Part shown: positions 1 through 8,386 of the stretch, piece after piece
Layout: each line of letters starts with the position of its first letter
Position numbering within the stretch: position 1 is the stretch's first letter
Assembly: GCA_043758025.1 (NCBI GenBank)
Contig: JAYVOH010000284.1
Location: forward strand, 1 to 47,898
DNA: 47,898 nucleotides
DNA from: VFKE01 sp043758025
GTDB taxonomy: Bacteria > Verrucomicrobiota > Verrucomicrobiia > Verrucomicrobiales > Verrucomicrobiaceae
Direction: 5' to 3'
Notes under the pieces: model-generated
What the model was told of the DNA's origin: nothing
Databases searched by the model: none
What the model saw: the letters and a program-made list of their open reading frames with translations, nothing else
Translations under genes and position numbers: made by a program

Positions 1-43
1 CGCGCTGACTCATCGGGCGCGGTCTTCTGGCAGAATGGCGGCC

Positions 44-568
44 ATGAAAACCATTCCGCTTCTCATCGTCATGGTCGCGACCACGCTGTCGGCGGCCGAC
101 CAGAAAATCCCCAATCGCCTGATTGATTACGACGGTTTTATGAAAAACGCCGCCGAGGTGGCCAAGCTCCGCAAGAAGAATCGCGTCACTGAGGAGCAGT
201 TCATCAAGATGGCCTCCGAACCCAACACGGTGATCTACGATGCGCGCAATGATGCGAAATTCGCCATGCTCCACATCAAGGACGCGAAGCATCTCGACCT
301 CACGAGCACCTCGGCGGAGGATCTGGCGAAAATTTTCCCGGACAAGTCCGTCCGCATCCTCATCTACTGCAACAACAACTTTCTCAACGAGCCGGCCGCA
401 TTGATCTCAAAGGCCGCGCCTGCATCTCTGAACATTTATACGTTCAACACGCTTTACACCTACGGCTATACCAACGTCTATGAGCTTGGCCCGTTGCTTG
501 ATATCAAGAAAACGAAAATCCCTTTCGAGGGAACCCGCGCGGCTATTCAGGCACAGGGTCGCAAGTAG
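44..568 (+). CDS. Exported rhodanese-like domain protein
   Basis: A 174-residue protein with an N-terminal signal peptide (MKTIPLLIVMVATTLSAAD), so probably periplasmic or membrane-associated. The central part fits a rhodanese fold: VIYDARN near residues 63-69, then the strand ILIYCNNNF, where Cys109 occupies the active-site loop position. The loop CNNNFLNE lacks the arginine typical of thiosulfate sulfurtransferases, so sulfur transfer is uncertain. I chose the ATG at 44 over the one at 35 because it places Lys right after Met, as in a normal signal peptide. The stop codon lies inside the GTAG of a downstream hairpin repeat. Exported rhodanese-like proteins of this kind are common in Verrucomicrobiota, mostly of unknown role. 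Confidence 0.75.
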   Translation: MKTIPLLIVMVATTLSAADQKIPNRLIDYDGFMKNAAEVAKLRKKNRVTEEQFIKMASEPNTVIYDARNDAKFAMLHIKDAKHLDLTSTSAEDLAKIFPDKSVRILIYCNNNFLNEPAALISKAAPASLNIYTFNTLYTYGYTNVYELGPLLDIKKTKIPFEGTRAAIQAQGRK

Positions 569-590
569 TGACGGCATCCTGCCGGCACTG
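565..590 (+). repeat. REP-like hairpin, GTAG type
   Basis: GTAG at 565-568 is followed by the stem TGACGGCA (569-576), loop TCC and TGCCGGCA (580-587), with one mismatch. The upstream gene's TAG stop is inside GTAG. A T-run at 593-598 follows, so the hairpin may also terminate transcription of the rhodanese gene. The same GTAG+TGACGGCATCCTGCCG unit recurs at 26983. Confidence 0.6.
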
Positions 591-1355
591 CTATTTTTTC
601 GCGCGGCACACCTGGCAGATGTCATGACCTTCCGCGTTCACACGGAAATCGAGCTGCGGGTCATCAAGCTCGGTCTTGCCGCAGGCCTCGCATTTGTGCA
701 GGAACGATTCAGCGGGACGCGACGCCGAGTCGAAGCGGCTTTTTCGCTCCGTCGCAGCCGCGCGCTGGCTGGTGCCTTTGAGAAAGCCGGGGCCGAAAGC
801 GATGAGAAAATTCAACAGGGAGAAGATGACAGGTAGTCTCGCTTCTGGCGTGTCGAGGATCGTTAGAAACAACATCGCGCCACCGAGTGCGGCGATCCAT
901 TTAACCTTGAGGGGCAGGATGAAAAAAAGCAGGAATTCGTAATTGGGGAAAAAAACCGCGAACGCAAACAAGATGGTCGAGTAGAGCGGGATGCCGAGCG
1001 CGTCGCAGTTAAAGATCATCGCGCCCGTGACGACCGAGGCCATGCCGCCGAAGATGTAGAGATTGAGCCGGAACGCGCCCCATGCCTCCTCCAGTCCGCG
1101 TCCCATCATGGTCAGGAGCATCACTGCGAAGAAAAGCCAGATAGGATGACCGGCAGGTGGAACGAACACCCAGGTCACGAGCCGCCACAACTGGCCATTC
1201 AAAACAGCACTCCGGTTCAACTCGATGAAGCCGCCAAACTCCGGCTTTAACTTGATCATCACCCACACAACCACCTGAAAGCCTGCGAGGATGTTCACAA
1301 GTCCGGGGATGGCGAATCGTCCCAGCTTGTTTTCGAGTGTGTTGATCAGTGGCAT
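591..1355 (-). CDS. Rhomboid-fold membrane protein, probably proteolytically inactive
   Basis: A 254-residue protein with about six hydrophobic segments. The segment NGQLWRLVTWVFVPP matches the loop L1 region of rhomboid proteases. The catalytic GxSG and histidine of active rhomboids are not apparent: the corresponding segment reads GIPLYSTILFAF. The soluble tail (from about residue 200) carries two CxxC pairs, CEAC and CQVC, that could form a zinc ribbon. It is convergent with the rhodanese gene, with its stop just past the hairpin. It is probably a pseudoprotease that binds membrane clients; this is inferred from the missing residues only. Confidence 0.65.
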   Translation of the reverse strand: MPLINTLENKLGRFAIPGLVNILAGFQVVVWVMIKLKPEFGGFIELNRSAVLNGQLWRLVTWVFVPPAGHPIWLFFAVMLLTMMGRGLEEAWGAFRLNLYIFGGMASVVTGAMIFNCDALGIPLYSTILFAFAVFFPNYEFLLFFILPLKVKWIAALGGAMLFLTILDTPEARLPVIFSLLNFLIAFGPGFLKGTSQRAAATERKSRFDSASRPAESFLHKCEACGKTELDDPQLDFRVNAEGHDICQVCRAKK

Positions 1356-1443
1356 CTGCGATCACGTTTAGACTAATCCACGCACGCCGCCAGTGGGAAT
1401 CACGGGTTTGACAATATGGACGCATTCTTCACATTCAGGTGCC

Positions 1444-2556
1444 GTGTCCGAAACCGCATCTCTGAAACGATCTCCGCTCCATGAAAAGCATGTGGAACTG
1501 GAGGCGCGCATGGTGCCGTTCGCAGGCTGGGAGATGCCGGTGCAATACAAGGGAATCGTGGATGAACACAAAGCCGTGCGCGAGCGCGTCGGCATTTTTG
1601 ACATCTCCCACATGGGCCAGTTTCTCATCGAAGGTCGGGGCGCGGAAGCATTTCTGAATCGCGCGCTAACCAACAATGTCAGCAAGCTCGCACCGGGGCA
1701 GGGCCAATACACGTTGCTGCTGAATGCCGATGGCGGCGTGATTGACGACCTCATCGTATACCGGCTCAGCGAGCGGGAGTTTTTCCTCGTGGTCAACGCA
1801 TCGAAGATTGATGAAGACCGAGAGCAATTGAAATCACTGGGCATGGGCGACGATGTGCAGTTCGCGGACATCAGCGCGCAGACGGGCGGTATCGCCGTGC
1901 AGGGGCCGCGCAGCCGGGTGGTCTTCAAGGCGGTCTTTGGAGACGAGGCGTGCTTTCCCGCGCATAACACCATCCTGGTCAGCATCACTGGCGGCAGTGT
2001 GCTCTACCTCTGTGGCACCGGCTACACCGGCGAGGAGGGCTTTGAGTTTTTCGCGCCCGCACCGGTGATTGGTGATTGGTTTGAGAAACTGGTCGCCGCC
2101 GCGCGTGATGCGGGCGGGATGCCTTGCGGATTGGGCGCGCGCGATACGCTGCGATTGGAAATGGGTTATCCGCTCAATGGCAATGATCTCTCACCGGACA
2201 AAACGCCGCTGCAAGCCGGGCTGGGATTCTTTGTTGATTTTGATAAATCAGATTTCGTGGGGAGTGAGGCGCTGCTCAAACAAAAGGAAGACGGCCTGCC
2301 TTTGAAGCTCACTGCCTTCCGCATGACAGGAGCCAGCCCGCCGCCGCGTCCGCATTATCCAGTCTGGGGCGGAGATGTCTGCATCGCTGAAATTTGCAGC
2401 GGCTGCCTGTCCCCCACGCTGGGCTATGGCATTGGCATGGCATATTTGCCCGCCGCTTTCTCAAAGCCGGGCAGCGTCCTTGAAATCGAAATTCGTGGCA
2501 GGAAATATGCTGCCGAAACTGTGAAGAAGCCATTTTATCGCAAACCAATTCCATGA
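1444..2556 (+). CDS. gcvT: Glycine cleavage system T protein (aminomethyltransferase)
   Basis: GcvT transfers the aminomethyl carbon of glycine, carried on lipoyl-GcvH, to tetrahydrofolate, releasing ammonia. The N-terminus SPLHEKHVELEARMVPFAGW and the segments FDISHMGQ and GLGARDTLRLEMGYPLNGND are characteristic. The GTG at 1444 gives a normal family N-terminus (VSETASLKRSPLH, 370 aa). The open frame reaches back to a GTG at 1393, but that would add 17 unfamiliar residues. It is first in the operon gcvT-gcvH-gcvP-NUDIX; gcvH starts one base after its stop. I see no glycine riboswitch in the short leader. Confidence 0.95.
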   Translation: MSETASLKRSPLHEKHVELEARMVPFAGWEMPVQYKGIVDEHKAVRERVGIFDISHMGQFLIEGRGAEAFLNRALTNNVSKLAPGQGQYTLLLNADGGVIDDLIVYRLSEREFFLVVNASKIDEDREQLKSLGMGDDVQFADISAQTGGIAVQGPRSRVVFKAVFGDEACFPAHNTILVSITGGSVLYLCGTGYTGEEGFEFFAPAPVIGDWFEKLVAAARDAGGMPCGLGARDTLRLEMGYPLNGNDLSPDKTPLQAGLGFFVDFDKSDFVGSEALLKQKEDGLPLKLTAFRMTGASPPPRPHYPVWGGDVCIAEICSGCLSPTLGYGIGMAYLPAAFSKPGSVLEIEIRGRKYAAETVKKPFYRKPIP

Positions 2557-2557
2557 T

Positions 2558-2932
2558 ATGAGCCAAGTCCCCGACAACCTCCGTTATCGTGAATCCCATG
2601 AGTGGATTGATGCTCAAACCGGCGCGGTGGGCATCACCGATCACGCGCAACATGAACTGACCGACGTCGTCTATGTCGAGCTGCCAAAAGTCGGCACTCA
2701 AGTGAAGGCGGGCGACCAGGTTGCGGTCGTGGAATCTGTCAAAGCCGCGAGCGACATCTACGCTCCGGTGAGCGGCGAGATCATCGAAGCGAATGCTGCG
2801 CTCTCCAGCGATTCGTCACTGGTGAATACCGAACCCTTCGGCCAGGGCTGGATTTTCAAGATCAAAGCCACTGATGCCGCCGAGTTGAATGCCTTGATGG
2901 ACGCTGCGGCCTACCGCCAGCACATCGGCTGA
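2558..2932 (+). CDS. gcvH: Glycine cleavage system H protein
   Basis: A lipoyl carrier protein of 124 residues that shuttles the aminomethyl group between GcvP, GcvT and the dihydrolipoyl dehydrogenase. The lipoylated lysine is Lys62 in VVESVKAASDIYAPVSG. Length and sequence are normal for the family. It begins one nucleotide after the gcvT stop, implying translational coupling. No Shine-Dalgarno sequence is visible. The L protein (lpd) and lipoylation enzymes are not in this window. Confidence 0.96.
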   Translation: MSQVPDNLRYRESHEWIDAQTGAVGITDHAQHELTDVVYVELPKVGTQVKAGDQVAVVESVKAASDIYAPVSGEIIEANAALSSDSSLVNTEPFGQGWIFKIKATDAAELNALMDAAAYRQHIG

Positions 2933-2953
2933 TTTGTTTCCACCAAGATCGCA

Positions 2954-5833
2954 ATGTCTGACAGATACTCCTTCGCACGCAGGCACATCGGCCCCACGCC
3001 ATTTGAAGTTCAGGAAATGGTGCGCAGCACTAAGTGCGCCAGCATCGAAGAACTGGTGGATCAAGTCGTTCCCGAAGTCATCCGCAAGCGCACGCCGTTG
3101 AATCTTCCCGCCGCGCTCACCGAGGAGCAGGCGCTCGGACGGCTGAAGAACATCATGTCGCGGAACAGCGTCACGCGTTCATTTATCGGACTGGGATTTC
3201 ACGACACCTTCACGCCGCCGGTGATTCAGCGGAATATCTTTGAGAACCCGGGCTGGTATACGGCCTACACGCCGTATCAGCCGGAGATTTCGCAAGGCCG
3301 GCTCGAAGCCCTGCTGAATTATCAGACGATGATCTGTGATCTCACGGGACTCGATGTGTCGAATGCGTCACTGCTCGATGAAGGCAGCGCCGTGGCGGAG
3401 GCGTGTCATCTGGCTCTGGAGAGCAATCATGCCGCGAAGAGCGTGTTCGTGTCCGACAAGATGCACCCGCATGTGATTGACGTGGTGCGCACCCGCATGG
3501 AGCCGCTGGGCATAGAGGTAATGGTCGGCGATGTGCTTTCATTTGCTGCTAATGGCGGAGTCGCTGCCGTTTGCGCGAGTTATCCCGATACTCTTGGTGT
3601 CATTCATGATTTGCAGCCCGTGGCCGAGAAGGCGCACAAGGCGGGCGCAGTGTTTGTCGTATCGTCGGATTTGCTGGCGCTTACTTTGCTGAAGCCACCG
3701 GGCGAGTTTGGCGCGGATATTTGTGTGGGGAATTCGCAGCGCTTCGGCGTGCCGCTGGGATTTGGCGGACCTCACGCGGCTTTCATGGCCGTGAAAGATG
3801 CCTTGAAGCGCCGGATGCCGGGCCGTCTCGTCGGGGTGTCCAAGGACGCGCATGGGAACCCCATCCTTCGTCTGTCCCTGCAAACCCGCGAGCAGCACAT
3901 CCGTCGTGAGAAGGCCACGAGCAACATCTGCACCGCGCAGGTTCTTCTGGCCGTCATGGCCAGCATGTATGCCGTGTGGCATGGGCCTGCGGGTCTGCGG
4001 GAGATCGCCAAGCGCGTGCATGGCGCTGCGGGCTGGCTTGCGAGTGAATTAAAGAAAGCCGGATTCAATCTGGTGAATGAGAACAACTTCTTCGACACCA
4101 TCACGCTTCTGGTGGACAACGCGGACATCATTATTGGCAATGCGCTCGAAGCCGGTTTCAATATGCGTAAAGTGGACGCGACTCATGTATGCATCGCGCT
4201 GGACGAGCGGCTGACGGATGATGAATTGCGCGCGCTATTTGCCGCCTTGTGTGGCACAGGCTTGCAGCCTGTGTGTATTCCCGGCATTTTGCCGGGACAG
4301 GAAAACGGGCAGAATGCCCGTTCAACACACAGGGCACAGCCCTGTGCCACCAGCTTCGATCAGAAGCTGGGCAGACTTTCCGATTTCCTGACTCATCCGG
4401 TCTTCAATTCCTATCACACCGAAACGGAAATGATGCGCTACCTGCGCAGGCTGGAGCAGCGCGACATCGCATTGAATCGCTCGATGATTCCGCTCGGCTC
4501 CTGCACGATGAAATTGAACGCGGCAGCAGAGATGATGCCTCTGAGCTGGCCGGAAACGGGGCGACTGCATCCGTTCTGTCCCGCCGATCAAAGCGCGGGC
4601 TATCGTGAGATGTTTGCGGAACTCGAAGCGTGGCTTGCGGAATGCACGGATTTCGCCGCAGTGTCGCTGCAACCCAATGCCGGTTCGCAGGGTGAGCTCG
4701 CGGGCCTGCTCGCCATCCGTCGTTATCATTTGTCACGGGGCGACACGCATCGCGATGTCTGCTTGATCCCTGTCTCTGCGCACGGCACGAACCCCGCCAG
4801 CGCGGTGATGGCCGGAATGAAAGTCGTGGTCGTCGCGTGCGACGACGCAGGCAATGTCGATTTCAACGACCTCCGCGCGAAGGTGGAGCAGCACGCGGAT
4901 AATCTCGCCGCGTTGATGGTGACGTATCCGAGCACGCACGGCGTTTTTGAAGAAACAATCAAGGAAATCTGCGCCCTTGTGCATCAGCACGGCGGTCAGG
5001 TTTACATGGACGGCGCGAACATGAACGCACAAGTCGGCCTGACTTCGCCCGGGAAAATCGGTGCGGACGTATGCCATCTGAATTTGCACAAGACCTTCTG
5101 CATCCCGCATGGCGGCGGCGGTCCCGGCGTCGGGCCGATCGGCGTGGCAAAACATCTCGTGCCCTTTCTGCCGGGTCATTCGACGTTTAATGGAGACAAA
5201 AATTCCGGGGCAGTCTGTTCCGCGCCGTGGGGCAGTGCGAGCATCTGCACCATCTCATGGATGTATCTGGCGATGATGGGGCGCGACGTTGTGGACAGCA
5301 CGAAGATCGCGATCCTCAATGCCAACTACATCGCACGGAAGCTCGCGCCGTATTTCCCGGTGCTTTACACCGGTCGCAACGGCCATGTGGCGCATGAGTG
5401 CATCCTTGATTTGCGGCATTTCAAAACGGTCACGGTTGAAGACGTGGCCAAGCGGCTGATGGATTTCGGATTCCATGCGCCGACCATGAGCTGGCCGGTC
5501 GCGGGCACCTTGATGGTCGAACCCACGGAGAGCGAGAATCAGGCCGAGCTGGATCGTTTCATTGAAGCGATGATTGAGATTCACGGCGAGATTGAATCCG
5601 TTGAGACCGGATTGATGGACGCAGCCAACAACGTTCTCAAACGCGCACCCCATACTGCGGAAGATCTTTTGCGCGAAAAGTGGGATCGTCCTTACTCGCG
5701 TGAAGAGGCCGCGTTCCCGCTCGCCTGGGTGAAGGCTGACAAATACTGGCCACCGGTCGGTCGCGTGGACAATGTTTACGGCGACCGCAACCTCGTCTGC
5801 ACGTGTGCGGGAATGGAGGCGTATGCAAGTTGA
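2954..5833 (+). CDS. gcvP: Glycine dehydrogenase (decarboxylating), GcvP, with inserted repeat peptide
   Basis: PLP-dependent P protein that decarboxylates glycine and loads the aminomethyl group onto GcvH. It is a single-chain form of 959 residues containing both halves. The PLP lysine is Lys713 in NLHKTFCIPHGGGGPG. Between the halves, residues about 433-466 are an insertion encoded by a hairpin repeat at 4251-4350, reading in frame with GLQPV and NGQNARST. Flanking sequence (LTDDELRALFAALC and then KLGRLSDFLTHPVFNSYH) continues normally, so the insertion sits in the linker and the enzyme is probably active. The 3' end overlaps the NUDIX gene by 11 nt. Confidence 0.96.
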   Translation: MSDRYSFARRHIGPTPFEVQEMVRSTKCASIEELVDQVVPEVIRKRTPLNLPAALTEEQALGRLKNIMSRNSVTRSFIGLGFHDTFTPPVIQRNIFENPGWYTAYTPYQPEISQGRLEALLNYQTMICDLTGLDVSNASLLDEGSAVAEACHLALESNHAAKSVFVSDKMHPHVIDVVRTRMEPLGIEVMVGDVLSFAANGGVAAVCASYPDTLGVIHDLQPVAEKAHKAGAVFVVSSDLLALTLLKPPGEFGADICVGNSQRFGVPLGFGGPHAAFMAVKDALKRRMPGRLVGVSKDAHGNPILRLSLQTREQHIRREKATSNICTAQVLLAVMASMYAVWHGPAGLREIAKRVHGAAGWLASELKKAGFNLVNENNFFDTITLLVDNADIIIGNALEAGFNMRKVDATHVCIALDERLTDDELRALFAALCGTGLQPVCIPGILPGQENGQNARSTHRAQPCATSFDQKLGRLSDFLTHPVFNSYHTETEMMRYLRRLEQRDIALNRSMIPLGSCTMKLNAAAEMMPLSWPETGRLHPFCPADQSAGYREMFAELEAWLAECTDFAAVSLQPNAGSQGELAGLLAIRRYHLSRGDTHRDVCLIPVSAHGTNPASAVMAGMKVVVVACDDAGNVDFNDLRAKVEQHADNLAALMVTYPSTHGVFEETIKEICALVHQHGGQVYMDGANMNAQVGLTSPGKIGADVCHLNLHKTFCIPHGGGGPGVGPIGVAKHLVPFLPGHSTFNGDKNSGAVCSAPWGSASICTISWMYLAMMGRDVVDSTKIAILNANYIARKLAPYFPVLYTGRNGHVAHECILDLRHFKTVTVEDVAKRLMDFGFHAPTMSWPVAGTLMVEPTESENQAELDRFIEAMIEIHGEIESVETGLMDAANNVLKRAPHTAEDLLREKWDRPYSREEAAFPLAWVKADKYWPPVGRVDNVYGDRNLVCTCAGMEAYAS
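4251..4350 (+). repeat. Modular hairpin element inserted in frame in gcvP
   Basis: About 100 bp made of four successive hairpins with 3-nt loops: CACAGGCT-TGC-AGCCTGTG, CCCGGCA-TTT-TGCCGGG, ACGGGCA-GAA-TGCCCGT and CACAGGGC-ACA-GCCCTGTG. The ends GTGGCACAGG and CCTGTGCCAC are a perfect 10-bp inverted repeat. It is read through as a peptide containing GLQPV, GQNARST and ATS, and related peptides occur in the giant cytochrome at 12361. Confidence 0.85.
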
Positions 5834-6302
5834 CTGGTCGGCGTGGCAACCGACGATTCGCGCAACGCTGATGTTCGTGTGCGGCGGCGGCAAAGTCCTG
5901 CTCATCCGCAAGAAGCGTGGGTTCGGCATGGGCAAAATCAACGGCCCCGGCGGCAAGCTTGATCCGGGCGAGACGGAGCTGGCCTGCGCGGTTCGCGAGA
6001 CCGAGGAAGAACTGGGCGTGGCGGTGCTGGATGCTGTAAAACGCGGAGAACTATGGTTTCAATTTGTGGATGGACTCGCGATGCATGTCGCGGTTTTCAT
6101 GGCCGTGCGCCACGAGGGTGAAGCCGTCGAGACTGATGAGGCCGCGCCCCTGTGGACGCCGATTAATGCCATTCCCTTTGAGCAGATGTGGGCCGATGAC
6201 GCCCACTGGCTGCACCGGATGCTGACTGGCAAAGAAAATTTCATCGGCACGTTTGTCTTTGATGGCGATGCGATGCTGGAGCGTAACATCGTTTGGACTT
6301 AG
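5823..6302 (+). CDS. NUDIX hydrolase, MutT/MTH1-like 8-oxo-dGTP diphosphatase
   Basis: A 159-residue NUDIX enzyme. The Nudix box is complete: GGKLDPGETELACAVRETEEELG, which I give as residues near 37-59, with the catalytic REtEEE. The preceding KKRGFGMGKINGPGG closely follows the substrate pocket of human MTH1 (KKRGFG), so sanitising oxidised purine nucleotides is the best guess. ATG at 5823 overlaps the gcvP end; the longer open frame from 5772 would lie wholly within gcvP and was not chosen. It is co-transcribed with gcvTHP by position, though no functional link is known. It converges with the MFS gene and overlaps its end by 4 nt. Confidence 0.85.
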   Translation: MQVDWSAWQPTIRATLMFVCGGGKVLLIRKKRGFGMGKINGPGGKLDPGETELACAVRETEEELGVAVLDAVKRGELWFQFVDGLAMHVAVFMAVRHEGEAVETDEAAPLWTPINAIPFEQMWADDAHWLHRMLTGKENFIGTFVFDGDAMLERNIVWT

Positions 6303-7786
6303 TCCACGCCTTCCGCTTTTGGCTCCGGCAGAAACATCCCGATGATCAGACTGAGCACCGCCATGGTCACGGCCACGTAGCCTGCCGCCTGCGCCACATG
6401 AGTCGGCTTTACAAGTGCCGCGCCACCGGCCAGCAGCGGCGCAAGGATGCTGGTGGTTACCAATGACATGCTGGTGCCGATCATGCGTCCGCCGACGTTG
6501 GTGGCAAAGCTGCCGCCCGTTCCTCGCAAATGCGTGGGAAATACTTTCGGGAGATATTCTCCGAAATAGCTGAACTGCGCTACGACGACGAGTCCGCACA
6601 CTGCATAGGCCATGAGGAACATCGTTCCGCCACTATTGAAAAAGATGAAATACGTGAGTGGCAGAATAATGAGCGCCGGAATCTGGAAAAGACGCAGTAG
6701 TTTCACGCGGCTGATGCCGACGACGAGTAACACTGCGAGAATGATCCGGCCCACAAGCCCGCCCATTTCTTGATGGAACTGCACGGTATCGCTCATTTTT
6801 TTCACTTCATCGTTGAGGGGCTTCTGCTTGCCGAAGCTGGCTTTGATCTGGGCGAGGATTTCCTTTCGCGCCGGATCGGCGGGTGGCAGCGCATTGAGCT
6901 TCTTGTTGAGTTCATCTGCCTCTTTCCGCAGCGGAGCCAGTGCCATGGCTTGTGATTTCAACTCTGGCAGACCGGGCGTGACGCGGGCGACGGTGACTTG
7001 GAGCGCACCGAAGGCAATGCCATAAGCACAGGCGGAGAGTGCGGCAGTTACGAGCGTGACCCGGCGCAGCTCCGGCGCAAAGAGCGCAGCAAAGCTCGGA
7101 CGCTTCAATGTGCCCGCCGCACGCTTTTCTTTCCAGGTCTTGGACTCCGGGACAAAGGGCAGCAGCAGCACAATGGGAATGGCTGGAAGCATGCCCGTCA
7201 TCAGCAGGTAACGCCAGGAACTTGGCTCAGTGGCACCAAGAGTCAGCGGGAGACTCAAGTGAGCGATGTCTTTTCCGTGCGCATTGATCCAGTAGCTCAT
7301 GCTTGTCACCAGCACTCCCCCGAGCGAGGCAAAAGCCTGCGTGATTCCGAGCCAGCGCTCCTTCTGGCGTCTGTCTTCGAAAACTTCCGCCAGCCAGGTA
7401 ATCGCTGCGACAAACTCCACGCAGACGCCGATGAAAGTCGTGCTGCGGAAAAAAATGAACATGGGCAGCGTCGTGGCATAAGCCGCAGCGAATGGGGAGA
7501 GCGAATAAACGAGAATGCTCGCGCCCATCACGGTTTTGCGCCCGAACTTGTCCACCAGCCAGCCCCCGAGAAGACCGAAGGTTCCGCCGCATAAGGCAGA
7601 AATCCACAGCAGCCGTCCGACCCAGTCAGTGACGATGGGATTGTTCGGAGGAATTTTGAGAAGCTCAGCAATGGCAGGCGCGGCCACCAGCGGCGTCATC
7701 AGCAATTCATAGGTGTCGAACAGAAAACCAATGCTGGCGATGATGATGACGAGCCAGTGGGTGATGGTAAGCTTGGGAGTAGGCAT
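6299..7786 (-). CDS. MFS transporter with long central loop
   Basis: A 495-residue major facilitator with about 12 hydrophobic segments. The N-terminal half contains GGWLVDKFGRKTVMGASI, the loop 2-3 motif of sugar/metabolite porters, and FEDRRQKERW. An unusually long hydrophilic stretch around residues 275-325, rich in K/E/L and ending KKMSDTVQFHQEMGG, looks like a helical coiled hairpin between the sixth and seventh helices. Substrate cannot be told from sequence. The gene follows mntR by 31 nt on the same strand, so it may be co-transcribed with the regulator and linked to metal homeostasis, but this is positional inference only. Confidence 0.8.
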   Translation of the reverse strand: MPTPKLTITHWLVIIIASIGFLFDTYELLMTPLVAAPAIAELLKIPPNNPIVTDWVGRLLWISALCGGTFGLLGGWLVDKFGRKTVMGASILVYSLSPFAAAYATTLPMFIFFRSTTFIGVCVEFVAAITWLAEVFEDRRQKERWLGITQAFASLGGVLVTSMSYWINAHGKDIAHLSLPLTLGATEPSSWRYLLMTGMLPAIPIVLLLPFVPESKTWKEKRAAGTLKRPSFAALFAPELRRVTLVTAALSACAYGIAFGALQVTVARVTPGLPELKSQAMALAPLRKEADELNKKLNALPPADPARKEILAQIKASFGKQKPLNDEVKKMSDTVQFHQEMGGLVGRIILAVLLVVGISRVKLLRLFQIPALIILPLTYFIFFNSGGTMFLMAYAVCGLVVVAQFSYFGEYLPKVFPTHLRGTGGSFATNVGGRMIGTSMSLVTTSILAPLLAGGAALVKPTHVAQAAGYVAVTMAVLSLIIGMFLPEPKAEGVD

Positions 7787-7817
7787 GGGAGTGGGGGAGT
7801 GAAGAAGTTGAATGTGA

Positions 7818-8276
7818 TTATTTACGACGTAAATAGGAACGGATGGCGCTGATGGTTTCCGCGCTGAGATGATGCTCCGTGCCTTCCGCGTCGGATTCCG
7901 CTACTTTTTGCGGCACGCCCAATGCGAGCAGGAAGGAGACCACGAGTGCATGGCGTTCGCGGCATTCAGCCGCCAGGGCCGTGCCTTTCTGCGTGAGAAA
8001 GATTGATCGATAGGGTTTGGTGGTCAGATGACCGTCGCGCTGGAGCCGGGCCACGGTGCGGATGACGGTGACGTGGGAGACGCCGAACATCCGCGCCAGA
8101 TCTGTGGGCCGCGCCTCGCCGTCGCGTTCTATGAGTTCCGCAATGGCTTCCACATAGTCCTGGGTGGTTTCGGAGGCATTGTCAGTGCGAACCTTTCTGA
8201 AGCTTTCAGCGCGCGCTGCGGGAGCATCGCGTTTTTTCCTGACAGCAGGCTTGGTTCGGGGCTTCTTGGCGGGCAT
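7818..8276 (-). CDS. mntR: Manganese-dependent regulator MntR (DtxR family)
   Basis: A 152-residue winged-helix repressor. After a basic, low-complexity N-terminal extension (about 35 residues, KKPRTKPAVRKKRD) comes DYVEAIAELIERDGEARPTD, the helix-turn-helix and the metal-binding helices (CRERHALVVSFLLALGV, DAEGTEHHLS), all close to E. coli-type MntR. It should sense Mn2+ and repress mntH. It is divergent from mntH across a 110-bp region holding a palindrome over a promoter. The extension is longer than in most relatives and may strengthen DNA binding. Confidence 0.9.
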   Translation of the reverse strand: MPAKKPRTKPAVRKKRDAPAARAESFRKVRTDNASETTQDYVEAIAELIERDGEARPTDLARMFGVSHVTVIRTVARLQRDGHLTTKPYRSIFLTQKGTALAAECRERHALVVSFLLALGVPQKVAESDAEGTEHHLSAETISAIRSYLRRK

Positions 8277-8303
8277 AGGCGGATTCTATCAGGGGATTTG
8301 TTC

Positions 8304-8338
8304 TTGACAACCGGCCTAATTTTGTAACATAAGCTACA
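8304..8338 (+). promoter_or_regulatory. Putative mntH promoter with MntR operator
   Basis: A perfect -35 TTGACA (8304-8309) lies 18 bp before CATAAG (8328-8333), a fair -10. The -10 lies inside the imperfect palindrome TGTAACATAAGCTACA (8323-8338; 12 of 16 positions symmetric). A second TACATT half-site and ATGTGACTACAT follow near 8348-8360. A palindrome covering the -10 between mntR and mntH is what an MntR-repressed promoter would look like. This is inferred; it does not match the E. coli MntR box exactly. Confidence 0.55.
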
Positions 8339-8386
8339 TTCTATGGATGTGACTACATTATCAATCTCCCGCTTCTTCAAAGCCAT

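Noticed and set aside
1408..1436. Perfect TTGACA as the gcvT promoter
   Set aside because: No acceptable -10 hexamer at 16-18 bases; left unannotated.
1356..1443. Glycine riboswitch before gcvT
   Set aside because: The leader is under 90 bases and shows none of the conserved tandem-aptamer cores.
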